Source: Nakamurella silvestris (GTDB lineage Bacteria; Actinomycetota; Actinomycetes; Mycobacteriales; Nakamurellaceae). From it: a DNA stretch of 64,000 bases. Under the pieces are notes generated by a model. The model was not told where the DNA came from. It saw only the letters and a program-made list of their open reading frames with translations, and ran no database searches. The first letter of the stretch is position 1, and every line of letters begins with the position of its first letter. Below, one piece after another: positions 9,055-21,236 of the stretch. The position numbers and the translations under genes were made by a program. The stretch spans positions 32,011-96,010 of the forward strand of contig QXCQ01000126.1 in NCBI GenBank assembly GCA_003576535.1, written 5' to 3'.

Positions 9055-10071
9055 TCAGCTGTCGGCGAGGATCGCCGTGGTGACCATGGTGAGCTCGGCG
9101 TCAGTGACGGAGAACGAGACCTGCAACCGGGCGAGTTCGCCCAGGTGGTGCAGGTGGGTGCCGCCGCAGGCCATCCGCTGCTCGCCCTCCGGCAGGGTGC
9201 AGATCCAGGTCCGCAGATCCGTCAGCGCGGGGCCGGCGATCTCCCAGCTGACCGGCGCGTCGACCGCGACCCACTCGGCCAGCAGGGCATTGGCCCGCTC
9301 GGCGAGTCCGGGCAGCGCTTCCTCGATGCCCTCGGCGTTGAAACCTCTCTTCCGCAGGGACTTGCCCAGGCGATAGGTGTCGACCGAGCCACCGGGGGTG
9401 ATGCGCGAGGTCGTGTTGGCCTGGCCGTCGAAATCCGGGCTGCCGACGCCGTCGACCGGGATGTCCTTGAGCCAACGGTCGGCCAGTACCGCGTTGAGGG
9501 CCAGGGCAGCGACGTGACAGCCGGTGTGCCCGGCGGACAGCGCGCGGCGATGGTCAGGGTCGACCTGCAGAAGCACCGTCTCCCCCAACGCCGGCGGCTG
9601 ATCGGCGACGATGTGAGCGACCAGGAAGGACCAGCCGTCCTCGCCGCGGCGGACCGGGATCTGCTCGCCGAGGTGGATGGCTGCGGCGTTCCCGGTGCCG
9701 GTGTTGTCGACGGTGTTGGTGTTGGCGACGGCACCGAGCACCACGTCGACCACCTCCAGCCGCCTGTCTCCCGCGGCGATCGCCCCACGATCCGGACCCT
9801 GGTCCGGCCAACGGTGATCCACCGGGTGGAACGGGGTGCGGTCCACGATGACGGCCGAGCGGCCGTCTCCGGCGTCGGCGACCGCGAGAACCGTGGCGGT
9901 ACCGGAGACCTCACCGGCCGGGTAGGTCACGATCGTGGTCGGCAGGGTCGGGGCCGGTGCGGAGGCGTCCTGAGCGGCGGTGTCCAGGGCGGAGGTGTCC
10001 TGAGCGGCGGCGTCCTGAGCGGCGGTGTCCTGAGCGGCGGTGTCCTGAGCGGCGGGGGTCGAGGGCTGCAT
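9055..10071 (-). CDS. AlaX-like alanyl-tRNA editing / metal-dependent hydrolase
   Basis: A protein of up to 338 residues related to the editing domain of alanyl-tRNA synthetase, which removes wrongly attached serine from tRNA-Ala. Zinc-ligand positions are visible as HTGCH (first HX3H motif) and CGGTH (CX3H). The first 30 or so residues from the ATG at 10071 are an odd run of AAQDT-like repeats encoded by a tandem 15-base repeat. A GTG at 9930, just before TYPAGEVSGTATV, is a credible alternative start that would give a protein resembling other stand-alone editing proteins. The gene ends convergently with the DUF3817 gene and is preceded by the first palindrome cluster. Confidence 0.82.
   Translation of the reverse strand: MQPSTPAAQDTAAQDTAAQDAAAQDTSALDTAAQDASAPAPTLPTTIVTYPAGEVSGTATVLAVADAGDGRSAVIVDRTPFHPVDHRWPDQGPDRGAIAAGDRRLEVVDVVLGAVANTNTVDNTGTGNAAAIHLGEQIPVRRGEDGWSFLVAHIVADQPPALGETVLLQVDPDHRRALSAGHTGCHVAALALNAVLADRWLKDIPVDGVGSPDFDGQANTTSRITPGGSVDTYRLGKSLRKRGFNAEGIEEALPGLAERANALLAEWVAVDAPVSWEIAGPALTDLRTWICTLPEGEQRMACGGTHLHHLGELARLQVSFSVTDAELTMVTTAILADS
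9967..10056. repeat. Tandem 15-base repeat at the 5' end of the AlaX-like gene
   Basis: Units close to gtcctgagcggcggt repeat about six times. In the AlaX frame they encode AAQDT-type pentapeptides. The unit length keeps the frame open whatever the copy number. Confidence 0.85.
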
Positions 10072-10117
10072 CCTGCGAGTATCCCCGGCAGACCTGGGTG
10101 GGCCCAATCCCGCCCTC

Positions 10118-10566
10118 CCCGCGAGCGGACTCCCACACCCCAGTTTCCGAGGTGCCACCGTCCACTCGCGGAAGCACGTCAGGTGTGCCCGGGGACCTTC
10201 ACGCCCCATCCCGCGAGCGGACTCCCACACCCCCGTTTCTGAGGTGCCACCGTCCACTCGCAGCAGCACGTCAGGTGTGCCCGGCAAACGCACCCACCCC
10301 ATCCCGCGAGTGGACTCCCACACCCCAGTTTCTGAGGTGCCACCGTCCACTCGCAGGAGCACGTCAAGTGTGCCCGTCCACTCGCAGGGAGAGATGGGCT
10401 CGGCGAACACTCCTCACCACTCCCACCGCGCACCGTCCCGACGTTCGCGCTCGCTGCACACTGCGCGAACATCAACAAGGAGCGCGGACACCAAACGGCG
10501 GCCACGGCCTCCCCGCGAGCGGACTCCCACACCCCACATCAGGGGGTGCCACCGTCCACTCGCGGG
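10118..10566. repeat. Palindromic repeat cluster 1 (four full copies, one partial)
   Basis: Full copies lie at 10118-10171, 10210-10262, 10303-10356 and 10511-10566; a right half is at 10374-10389. Each has the plan GCGAGYGGACTCCCACACCC, loop, GGTGCCACCGTCCACTCGC. The first three are 91 to 93 bases apart and share the linker gcacgtcaggtgtgcccgg, so the larger unit has been duplicated in tandem. The cluster fills the gap between the nrdB stop and the AlaX-like start. No gene is credible in this stretch. Confidence 0.92.
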
Positions 10567-10594
10567 GAGGATCTCGCGGGAACGAGTCAGGCCG

Positions 10595-11724
10595 CTACCA
10601 CTCCAGGCCGCCGCCGGTCTGGTACTCGATGACGCGGGTCTCGAAGAAGTTCTTCTCCTTCTTCAGATCCATCATCTCGCTCATCCACGGGAACGGGTTC
10701 TCGGTCTCGGGGAACAGCGGCGCGAGCCCGATCTGGGCGCAGCGCCGGTTGGTGATGAAGTGCATGTACTGCTCGCACTGCGCCGCCGACAGGCCCAGCA
10801 TGCCGCCGGCCAGGGTCTCGCGCCCGTAGGCGATCTCCAGCTCACAGGCCTTGGCCAGCATGCCCGAGATCTCGGCGGCGAACTCGGCGCTCCACAGCTC
10901 AGGGTTCTCGATCTTGATCTGGTTGATCACGTCGATGCCGAAGTTCAGGTGGATGGACTCGTCCCGGAGGATGTACTGGTACTGCTCGGCGATACCCACC
11001 ATCTTGTTGCGCCGTCCGAGCGAGAGGATCTGCGCGAAACCGGTGTAGAACCACATGCCTTCGAAGATGACGTAGAACGCCACCAGGTCCCGCAGGAACG
11101 CACGGTCGGCCTCGACGGTCCCCGTGCGGAACTCCGGATCCTCCAGGCTCTGGGTGTACTGGAGCGCCCAGGCGTCCTTCTCGGTGATCGACGGCACCTC
11201 GCGGTACATGTTGAACAGCTCCCCCTCGTCCAGGCCGAGGGATTCGCAGATGTACTGGAAGGTGTGGGTGTGCACGGCCTCCTCGAAGGCCTGCCGCAGC
11301 AGGTACTGCCGGCACTCCGGGTTGGTCAGCTGCCGGTACACCGCGAGCACGATGTTGTTGGCCACCAAGGACTCCGCCGTGGCGAAGAAGCCGAGGTTAC
11401 GCTTGAGCATCGTGCGCTCGGACTCGGTCAGCCCGTCGGCGGACTTCCACAGCGCGATGTCTGCCTGCATGGACACCTCGGTCGGCATCCAGTGGTTGTT
11501 GCAGCCGGCCAGGTACTTCTCCCAGGCCCAGTGGTACTTCAGCGGCAGAAGCTGGTTCACGTCCGCACGAGCGTTGATCATCCGCTTCTCGCTGACCGAC
11601 ACCCGCCCGCCGGTGGTGTCGATGGCACCGAGACCGGAGCCGCTGGAAGCACTCTCGGAGCTGTTCGCAGCATCGACGGCCGACGTTGACGCCGTGGGAT
11701 CAAGGTCGAAATCCAGGGTTGTCA

Positions 11725-11725
<1 letters not shown>
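10595..11725 (-). CDS. nrdB: Class I ribonucleotide reductase, beta (radical-generating) subunit
   Basis: A 376-residue ferritin-like protein that builds the metal cofactor and radical for NrdA. Helices with the metal ligands are visible: [23 protein letters not shown] (Glu and His), [12 protein letters not shown] and [10 protein letters not shown]. Residues 1-35 are a Ser/Asp/Ala-rich extension not needed for the fold. I place the start at the ATG at 11725, whose A is shared with the nrdA TAA stop (TAATG), giving translational coupling and a GAGG site ten bases upstream; another ATG at 11734 lies too close to that site. It is the distal gene of the nrdAB operon and should share its cobalamin-riboswitch control. 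Palindromic repeats follow its stop. Confidence 0.94.
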
Positions 11726-14742
<3,017 letters not shown>

Positions 14743-14904
14743 GCTGTTCTCCATAAGAACCGAATCGATGTCGGTATGTCTGTCAGGAGAGCGAAAGCGG
14801 ACAACGCGTCCGGGGTCGCCGGGGCAGGCGCGGACGTCCGATTTTCGCGATCGCCCTCCCACGGGGCATGTCGACGGCGCCCACCGGTCGGTGTGCGCAC
14901 TCAT
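14743..14904 (-). other. Leader reading frame between cobalamin riboswitch and nrdA, begins MSAHTDRWAPST
   Basis: An open frame starts at the ATG at 14904, directly after the GACCTGCC end of the cobalamin riboswitch, and runs in frame, without a stop, into nrdA. Its first codons (MSAHTDRWAPST) match the metY leader peptide (core HTDRWA, then Ser-Thr). After about 15 codons the sequence no longer looks conserved. It could be a regulatory leader that joins nrdA in frame by chance or a true N-terminal extension. The bases CCAT around the start codon can pair with ATGG at the 5' edge of the aptamer. Confidence 0.5.
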
Positions 14905-15108
14905 GGCAGGTCTTCGGACTCATGGGCAGGACCGACCGTGAGGCCGGGGTTCCTACTGGTCGACGCTTCCCGGGCAGTCGCCTACCCAGTGCTTGACACC
15001 GGCGGATGCCGGCGGACGACGTTCGTACCCAATTACCGCTGCGGGGCAGTTCCGGATTCACACCGGATTCCCTGGTGTCCCCACCGGTTTCCCGGTGGAA
15101 CCATCAGC
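14903..15108 (-). ncRNA. Cobalamin (B12) riboswitch upstream of nrdAB
   Basis: On the minus strand I read GGGAATCCGGTGTGAATCCG, then ACTGCCCCGCAGCGGTAA, a variable arm, AGCACTGGGTAGGCGACTG, CCCGGGAAGC and, at the 3' end, GTCCGAAGACCTGCC. These are the conserved blocks of the cobalamin aptamer in the correct order. Outer pairing of ATGG (15101-15104) with CCAT (14903-14906) would close P1 over the start codon of the leader frame. The 5' boundary is approximate. Confidence 0.93.
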
Positions 15109-15328
15109 ACGTCGAACAGTACATCTTGTGGCCCCGTTTCGGAAAGCCCCTAGATATGGCATGTCGGCGTGTTCATTTCCCGGGTGCCGGCCAACGACGG
15201 GGACCAGAAGGGAAACACGGGTCCGGTGACCGCATCCTTGAGGGTCGAGCAGCCATAACGACCCCACCCCGGCCCGGTATGAGATAGTTGCGCCAATAAA
15301 CGAAGTAGCGAGCCCAGGGAGTCACCAC

Positions 15329-15973
15329 ATGCAGAGCAAGGACGCACCGTCGGCCCAGGAACGCCTGGAGAGCCTCATCGAACAGGACGACGACGTCCGC
15401 GCTCTGTTCGCCGGGGAGTGGTTCCGCTACCGCGCCTCACCCTCCCTCCTGGACCTCACCTGGGAGGCCCAGTCGACCTGCGCACGGATCAGCCGCATCT
15501 TCTACGAGGAGCCCGACGAGGCGCGCAGGCTGTTCCACGAACTCATCCCCGGAGCCGGGAAGGACATCGACTTCCGCCCGCCCTTCGCGATCGACTACGT
15601 CCTCGGACTGACCATCGGCGACCGCACCTTCATCAACAAGGACTTCCTCATCGTCGGTGGTGGATACGTCACCATCGGCGCGGACTGCCTCATCGGCCCG
15701 CGCTGCAGCATCTACACCCCCAACCACGCCGAGGACCGCGAACGCCGCCTCGCCGGCTGGGAACGAACCAGCGGTGTGACCCTGGGCGACAACGTCTGGC
15801 TCGGCGGTTCGGTCACCATCACCCCCGGGGTCACGATCGGCAAGGACTCCATCATCGGCGCCGGATCCGTTGTCACCCGCGACATCCCCGCCGGCACCAT
15901 CGCAGTGGGGAACCCCTGCCGACCGATCCGCGAGATCGCATCGTCCATCGACCAGCAACCCGCGACCGACTGA
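15329..15973 (+). CDS. Maltose/galactoside O-acetyltransferase-like hexapeptide protein
   Basis: A 214-residue acyltransferase of the left-handed beta-helix type that transfers acetyl from acetyl-CoA to a sugar hydroxyl. The N-terminal mac-type helices (residues 20-70, including LFAGEWFRYRASPSLLDLTW) precede hexapeptide repeats. YTPNHAEDRERR holds the catalytic-type histidine, and GDNVWLGGSVTITPGVTIGK plus GAGSVVTRDIPAGTIAVGNP form the last coils. The real substrate is unknown; maltose acetyltransferase is a family label only. The ATG at 15329 follows a weak purine-rich stretch. The gene is divergent from nrdA and stands alone. Confidence 0.85.
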   Translation: MQSKDAPSAQERLESLIEQDDDVRALFAGEWFRYRASPSLLDLTWEAQSTCARISRIFYEEPDEARRLFHELIPGAGKDIDFRPPFAIDYVLGLTIGDRTFINKDFLIVGGGYVTIGADCLIGPRCSIYTPNHAEDRERRLAGWERTSGVTLGDNVWLGGSVTITPGVTIGKDSIIGAGSVVTRDIPAGTIAVGNPCRPIREIASSIDQQPATD

Positions 15974-16196
15974 CACCTATTGGCCCCCGCCTGGCGACCA
16001 TCGTGAAATGCGCTTTACTGAAAGCTCTTTGAGTCACGGTCGAGGATCTGGGAGGTCATAGTGTCGTCGCCCGAACCACTCTGGGCGGGTTTTCTCCGAC
16101 AGGATTGACCGGGATCCCGCCGTCGCCCCGGCTGTTCACCGTGGCGTCGCTTCTCCGTCCCGGTGCCGACACCGTCCCTGGGCAGAGTTGACGAGC

Positions 16197-16784
16197 ATGT
16201 CGCGCCTCTCGCAGCCCACCACATCCGCCTCATCGACACCGCACCCCTCAGACACCGGAACGAACAGGGCCGACGCAGGGCGGTCACGTCCGATCCTGCT
16301 GGCCGCTGTGGCCACGGCGGCGGCCGCAGCACTGCTGTGGGTCTGGGTCGGCAGCGGCGGCGGTGACGACACGGCGGCGACGACCGTCCCGGTGGTCAAG
16401 GACGCACAGTTCCTGAATGTCGACCACCCCGGGGTCCTGGGCTTCGAGAACGGTGACTGTTTCCTGGATCCGGCTGACAGCAAGGCTTCCGGCGAGGAGG
16501 GTCTGACCTCGGTGGAGTGCATCGGCGCCCAGAACCAGGTCTACGTGTTCCACACCCTGACCGACGGCAGCTGGGATCCGGCGAGGATCACGGCCGAGGC
16601 CACCGAAGGCTGCCGGGAGCCGTTCGAGGGCATCTGGGGGACGTCCGCCGCGAGCCCGTACCGCTACTACCCGGTCCTGCCCACCGAACGGTCGTGGACC
16701 GAGGAGGCCGACCGTAGCGCGATGTGCGTGGTCTACCACGTCGACGGGACCTTCCTGATCGACCCGGTCGGAGCCCGTCACTGA
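16197..16784 (+). CDS. Membrane-anchored protein, septum-formation-domain-like
   Basis: A 195-residue protein with a Ser/Thr/Pro-rich cytoplasmic segment, one membrane helix (about residues 35-50, ILLAAVATAAAAALLWVWV), then an exported domain with GDCFLDP, VECIGAQNQVYVFH and EGCREPF. Cysteines spaced around GDC and EGC recall the septum-formation/LppU-like domains of actinobacteria, and the protein at 41840-42829 has the same GDC style. The match is weak, so the role in cell-envelope biology is a guess. The ATG at 16197 is preferred over a TTG at 16188. The palindrome cluster begins 14 bases after the stop. Confidence 0.6.
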   Translation: MSRLSQPTTSASSTPHPSDTGTNRADAGRSRPILLAAVATAAAAALLWVWVGSGGGDDTAATTVPVVKDAQFLNVDHPGVLGFENGDCFLDPADSKASGEEGLTSVECIGAQNQVYVFHTLTDGSWDPARITAEATEGCREPFEGIWGTSAASPYRYYPVLPTERSWTEEADRSAMCVVYHVDGTFLIDPVGARH

Positions 16785-16797
16785 CGGGTGTCCCCTC

Positions 16798-17366
16798 CCC
16801 GCGAGCGGACTCCCACGCCTCATCCCTGCGAGCGGACTCTCACACCCCAGAAGCTGAGGTGCCGCAGTCCACTCGCGGGAGGGAGCAAGCACGGGCCCAC
16901 CCGCGAGCGGACGCTCACACCCCACAAACAGGGGGTGAGGGTCCACTCGCGGGAAAGGGAACGGGGCCAGCATCCACCCGACAGGACAGCCCCAGCCACC
17001 CCCGCGAACGGACCGTCACACCCCACAAACAGGGGGGTGAGAGTCCACTCGCGGGGCGGAGGGCGGGGTGAGAGTCCACTCGCGGAAAGGCGACGAGGCC
17101 AGCGTCCACCCGACAGGACAGCCCCACCCACCACCGCGAACGGACCGTCACACCCCAGAAACAGGGGTGCAGCAGTCCACTCGCGGGAGGGGGCAGCACC
17201 AACGCAACCGCGAACGGACCGCCACACCTCACAAACAGGGGTGCAGCAACCCACTCGCGGAAAGAGGCAGCACCAACCCACCCGCGAACGGACCGCCACA
17301 CCCCACAAACAGGGGGGTGAGAGTCCACTCGGCGGGAAGGGGTGCGGGGCGGGAGCCCACTCGGCA
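16798..17366. repeat. Palindromic repeat cluster 2 (six copies and several halves)
   Basis: Copies at 16798-16879 (a left half plus a full copy), 16900-16953, 17001-17055 (with a right half at 17065-17086), 17133-17187, 17207-17260 and 17281-17336 follow the plan GCGARCGGACNNYCACACCC, loop acaaacaggg, GGTGAGAGTCCACTCGCGG. Linkers with gtccacccgacaggacagcc recur between two pairs of copies, so units were duplicated with their flanks. The stretch up to 17544 contains no credible gene; open frames through it encode repetitive Pro/Thr/His-rich peptides on both strands. Confidence 0.92.
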
Positions 17367-17544
17367 CCAGGCACGACCCCTACACCCCGCGAGATGCATT
17401 ATTGCACCGCGCTTTTCGGCCGCCAAGAACCTACAGCGAACGAAAACGGTTGCTCGGGAAGCTATCACGTTTGTCCGTTGTGTCGAGTTCGCACCCCGTT
17501 CATCTGGAGTCCGGAATCCCTTGCGTGGGAACTGTTTACCTCAG

Positions 17545-19908
17545 GTGGTGATCAAAAATATTGATACAGCCCATGCCAATGGTCGACGGGCTCCCCGTCG
17601 GCGTAGAACCGGAGTCACCGGGATGGTTGCCGTCCTCGGTGCTTCACTGATGATGATCGGCGCCACCCCGGCCTCGGCCGACGACACCGTCTACTCGGCG
17701 GCCCAGCGGTATGCCCAGACCCCCATCCCCGACCGGGTCCTGCTCATCCCGACCCAGGACCCCACCACCACGCAGCGCGTCACCTGGCGGGCGTCCGCCA
17801 CCAACCCGCGCGCCCAGATCATCGAGGCTCCCAAGGCTTTCGGCGACGTCATGAACTCCAACCCGGAGCTGTACAAGATCACCACGGTCCCGGCCTTCCG
17901 CACCTCGGAGATGGACCCCAAGACCGGTTACACGAACACCTACCACGCGGTGGAGTTCACCGACCTCAAGCCGAACACCCGGTACTCCTACCGGGTCGGT
18001 GACGGCACGAACCCGCAGAGCGGCGGAAGCGGTGCGGCGCTGAACAACTGGACGCCCTGGCGGGATTTCACCACCGCGGCGGTCGACCTGCAGCCGTACT
18101 CCTTCATCTACTTCGGTGACGCGCAGAACTACCTGGACACCGCAGTTCCGCGTGTCTTCAGCGAGGCCATCGCCGACCGCCCCGATGCCCGACTGGTGCT
18201 GCACGCCGGCGACCTGATGAACCAGACCGGCACCTCCGATGCCAACATCGCCGTGCAGGAGAAGGAGTGGGCACAGTGGTTCGAAGCCGGTGAAGGTCTG
18301 TTCCAGACCCGCTCCACCCTGGCCACCCCGGGCAACCACGAGTACAACTCCTCGACCGCGATCTCCCGGTTCTGGAAGCCGCAGTTCCCGTTCCCGGAGA
18401 ACGGCCCGAAGAACGCCGACGGTTCGGTGATGGAAGCGGTCAAACAGTCCGCGTACTACACCGATTACCAGGGCGTACGCTACATCTCCCTGGACTCCTC
18501 CCCGCTGCAGAACGGTCCGGTGCAGACCGATGTGCTGAACGCGCAGACCGCCTGGTTCGAGGCCCTGCTGTCCGATCCCAACCGGCCGAAGTGGACCGTT
18601 GTCACCTTCCACCACCCGGTCTACTCGGGCACCTCTACCCGCAACAACCAGGTCGTCCGCGACAACTGGAACCCGCTGCTGTCCAAGTACGGTGTCGATC
18701 TCGTCCTGCAGGGACACGATCACGTGTACAACCGCGGCAACCAGGTCGTCGACAACGATCCGGTGGACCCGACGGTCAGCCACGGCCCCGTCTACTCGAT
18801 CGCCGTGGCCGGCGGCAAGATGTACGCCCTGAACCAGGGCCAGAACTGGACCGACAACGGGGCGAAACTGCGCTCGCGCAGCGAGAACACCCAGCACTAC
18901 CAGCTGATCGACGTCGAGGCGGACAAACTGGTCTACCAGTCCCGTACCGCGGACGGCGAGTTCTTCGACGGCTACCGGATCGAGAAGCCTGGCACCGGTT
19001 GGGACACCGCCAAGCGTGTCGTGGATCTGGACACCGATCCGGATGCCAAGCCCACCCCTGAGCCGGCCCGGGCCACCAGCACCACCACCCTTGAGCTGTC
19101 GGCCACCTCCGGTGCGGCCGGCAGCACCGTGACCGCCACCGTCGGCGTCAGCTCCGCCGGAGCGGTCGACGGGGCTGCTGTGGACATCGTCTCCGGCGAG
19201 ACCACCGTGGCCAGCGCCGTTGTCGCCGACGGCACCGCCACCGTCGAGGTCCCGCTGGCCGTTGTCGGCAGCCGTTCCTTCGTCGCGAAGTTCGCCGGCA
19301 CCGCCACCACCCTGCCCTCGGACTCGGCAGCCTCCACCGTCACGGTGCACTTCGGTGACGTGACCCCGGGCAACGGCTTCTTCGAGGACGTCTCCTGGCT
19401 GATCGGATCCGGTATCACCACCGGATACGCCGACGGCACCTTCCGGCCGACCCAGGTCGTCGAGCGCCAGGCGATGGCGGCCTTCCTGTTCCGCCTGAAG
19501 AACCCGGGCAAGGCCGACCCGACCTGCACCGGAACCACGCGCAAGTTCTCCGATGTCCCTGCAGGGAACCAGTTCTGCGGTGCCATCGAGTGGCTGAGCT
19601 CTTCCGGGATCACCACCGGCAACGAGGACGGCACCTTCCGTCCGGGCGCTCCGGTCCAGCGCCAGGCGATGATCGCCTTCCTCTTCCGGGCGCTGAACCC
19701 GGGTGTCGCCGACCCGACCTGCGCCCCCGGCAAGGGGACCTTCACCGATGTGAGCCGTACCGGTGAGTTCTGCGGTGTCATCGAATGGGCCGCCGACAAG
19801 AAGATCGCCCAGGGCTGGTCCAACGGCACCTTCCGTCCCGGCGCGTCGATCGAACGCCAGGCCGTGGCCGCCCAGCTGCACCGGGCCGCCACCCTGACCG
19901 CCGGCTGA
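17545..19908 (+). CDS. Secreted purple-acid-phosphatase-like metallophosphoesterase with SLH-like repeats
   Basis: A protein of about 787 residues: a basic signal peptide ending near TPASA, an Fn3-like purple acid phosphatase N-domain (LKPNTRYSYRVGDG), a calcineurin-like metallophosphatase domain, an Ig-like domain and three C-terminal SLH-like repeats from about residue 613. Metal-binding motifs are complete: GDAQN (about 191), HAGDL (220), GNHE (263), FHHPVY and GHDHVYNR (390). It should hydrolyse phosphate esters outside the cell while the SLH repeats hold it to the wall. The start is uncertain: GTG at 17545 or 17548 gives the normal charged signal peptide, while an ATG at 17623 has a better GGAG site but lacks the basic N-region. 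Confidence 0.88.
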   Translation: MVIKNIDTAHANGRRAPRRRRTGVTGMVAVLGASLMMIGATPASADDTVYSAAQRYAQTPIPDRVLLIPTQDPTTTQRVTWRASATNPRAQIIEAPKAFGDVMNSNPELYKITTVPAFRTSEMDPKTGYTNTYHAVEFTDLKPNTRYSYRVGDGTNPQSGGSGAALNNWTPWRDFTTAAVDLQPYSFIYFGDAQNYLDTAVPRVFSEAIADRPDARLVLHAGDLMNQTGTSDANIAVQEKEWAQWFEAGEGLFQTRSTLATPGNHEYNSSTAISRFWKPQFPFPENGPKNADGSVMEAVKQSAYYTDYQGVRYISLDSSPLQNGPVQTDVLNAQTAWFEALLSDPNRPKWTVVTFHHPVYSGTSTRNNQVVRDNWNPLLSKYGVDLVLQGHDHVYNRGNQVVDNDPVDPTVSHGPVYSIAVAGGKMYALNQGQNWTDNGAKLRSRSENTQHYQLIDVEADKLVYQSRTADGEFFDGYRIEKPGTGWDTAKRVVDLDTDPDAKPTPEPARATSTTTLELSATSGAAGSTVTATVGVSSAGAVDGAAVDIVSGETTVASAVVADGTATVEVPLAVVGSRSFVAKFAGTATTLPSDSAASTVTVHFGDVTPGNGFFEDVSWLIGSGITTGYADGTFRPTQVVERQAMAAFLFRLKNPGKADPTCTGTTRKFSDVPAGNQFCGAIEWLSSSGITTGNEDGTFRPGAPVQRQAMIAFLFRALNPGVADPTCAPGKGTFTDVSRTGEFCGVIEWAADKKIAQGWSNGTFRPGASIERQAVAAQLHRAATLTAG

Positions 19909-19964
19909 ACCGCCGTCCGATGACCGCTCGCTGAATTCCGGCGAGCACCCTTTCACGTCCATCA

Positions 19965-19997
19965 GTGCCCCGCTCCGGCAACGCCGGGGCGGGGCAC
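19965..19997 (+). terminator. Hairpin terminator after the metallophosphatase gene
   Basis: A 15-bp stem with one T-G pair (gtgccccgctccggc, loop aac) lies 56 bases after the stop. It is not followed by a T run. Confidence 0.7.
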
Positions 19998-20118
19998 TCC
20001 TGCGTGCGCACCCACCCGGCGCAGGCGGCACGCACAGGTAGGTGAACTACCGTGACAGAGGCCGGTCCTCAGCGACGGACATCCCCGGCCAGGTACCGAA
20101 AGAGAGCGAGTTTTCCCG

Positions 20119-21159
20119 ATGAGCAGTTTCCCCACGTCCCTGCCGACGCCCCGGACCCCGCACCCGACGGATGCTCCGGCACTGCGCTGGGGTGTCCTCG
20201 CTCCCGGCTGGATCGCCGGCCGGTTCGTGGAAGCGGTGAAGACGCACTCGGGACAGAGGTTCGTCGCCGTCGCCTCCCGTTCCGCCGAACGTGCAGCGGC
20301 CTTTGCCGCCACCTTCGACATCCCCCGCGCCTATGGCGGTTACGCCGAGCTCGTCGCCGACCCCGAGGTCGACATCGTCTACATCGCGAGCCCGCACTCC
20401 GAACACCGCGAGCAGGCGCTGCTGGCCATCGCCGCCGGCAAACACGTGCTGCTGGAGAAAGCCTTCACCCGCAACGCCGGTGAGGCCCGGGAGGTGGTGG
20501 CCGCGGCCGCCGCGGCCGGGGTGTTCCTCCAGGAGGCCATGTGGACCCGCTTCCTGCCGCACATCGACGTGGTCCGTCAGCTCATCGCCGACGGCACCCT
20601 CGGCGAGATCTCCACCGTCATCGCCGATCACGGTCAGTACTTCACCCCGGACGCGGCCTCCCGGCTGTTCGACCCGAACCTGGCCGGTGGGGCGCTGTTG
20701 GACCTCGGGATCTACCCGGTGTCCTTTGCCTCCTTCGCGCTCGGTGCACCCGCTTCGGTCACCGCCGTCGGCCACCAGGCGTTCACCGGCGTCGACGGTC
20801 AGATCACCGCGGTTCTGGCGGCTGCCGATGGGGCACAGGCTGTCGTCAACACGACACTGTTCTCGAAAACGCCTACCACCGCATCGATCTCCGGTTCTCT
20901 CGCCCGGTTGGAGATCGCCGGTGATTTCTACGCCCCGAGCTCGGTCTCCCTGTACTCCCCTGACGGGGACCGGGTGAACTGGTCCAACAACGAGATCTTC
21001 GGCCACGAAGGGTTGGTCTTCCAGGCCGCTGCCGCCGCCCGCTCCATCGCCGCGGGGGCGACGGAATCCGAGTTGATGCCGCTCGCCGAGACACTGACCA
21101 TCATGGAGACGATGGACGAGATGCGCCGCCAGGTGGGGGTCACCTTCCCCGGGGAGTGA
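20119..21159 (+). CDS. Gfo/Idh/MocA-family oxidoreductase
   Basis: A 346-residue NAD(P)-dependent oxidoreductase of the Gfo/Idh/MocA type. The Rossmann fold begins WGVLAPGWIAGRF (about residues 24-36), followed by ASPHSEHREQALLAIAAGKHVLLEKAFTRN, where the usual EKP is EKA, and the C-terminal domain opens with MWTRFLPHI and contains GGALLDLGIYPV, as in dihydrodiol/D-xylose dehydrogenase-like members. The substrate cannot be inferred. The ATG at 20119 is preceded by GAAAGAGAGCG. A hairpin terminator follows the stop, and the gene appears to be monocistronic. Confidence 0.88.
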   Translation: MSSFPTSLPTPRTPHPTDAPALRWGVLAPGWIAGRFVEAVKTHSGQRFVAVASRSAERAAAFAATFDIPRAYGGYAELVADPEVDIVYIASPHSEHREQALLAIAAGKHVLLEKAFTRNAGEAREVVAAAAAAGVFLQEAMWTRFLPHIDVVRQLIADGTLGEISTVIADHGQYFTPDAASRLFDPNLAGGALLDLGIYPVSFASFALGAPASVTAVGHQAFTGVDGQITAVLAAADGAQAVVNTTLFSKTPTTASISGSLARLEIAGDFYAPSSVSLYSPDGDRVNWSNNEIFGHEGLVFQAAAAARSIAAGATESELMPLAETLTIMETMDEMRRQVGVTFPGE

Positions 21160-21169
21160 TCCGCCCCTG

Positions 21170-21214
21170 GTGGTGGACCTGACCGGCTGCCGTCGCGCAG
21201 GTCAGGTCCACCAC
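21170..21214 (+). terminator. Hairpin terminator after the Gfo/Idh/MocA gene
   Basis: A perfect 15-bp stem (gtggtggacctgacc at 21170-21184 with its complement at 21200-21214) begins 11 bases after the stop. Confidence 0.75.
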
Positions 21215-21236
21215 GAGCGGTGCTACCGTTTCAGGT

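Noticed and set aside
10118..10566. Possible CRISPR array
   Set aside because: The repeats are palindromic and degenerate, the spacers themselves repeat, the spacing varies, and no cas gene is nearby.
16788..17564. Open frames on both strands through palindrome cluster 2, with RERTxTPHKQG-like repeats
   Set aside because: The peptide repeats only reflect the DNA repeats. No start signals or conserved domain are present, and both strands give similar products because the DNA is palindromic.
20119..21159. EKA in place of EKP in the Gfo/Idh/MocA protein as a sign of inactivation
   Set aside because: This position varies among dihydrodiol-dehydrogenase-like members, and the rest of the fold is intact.
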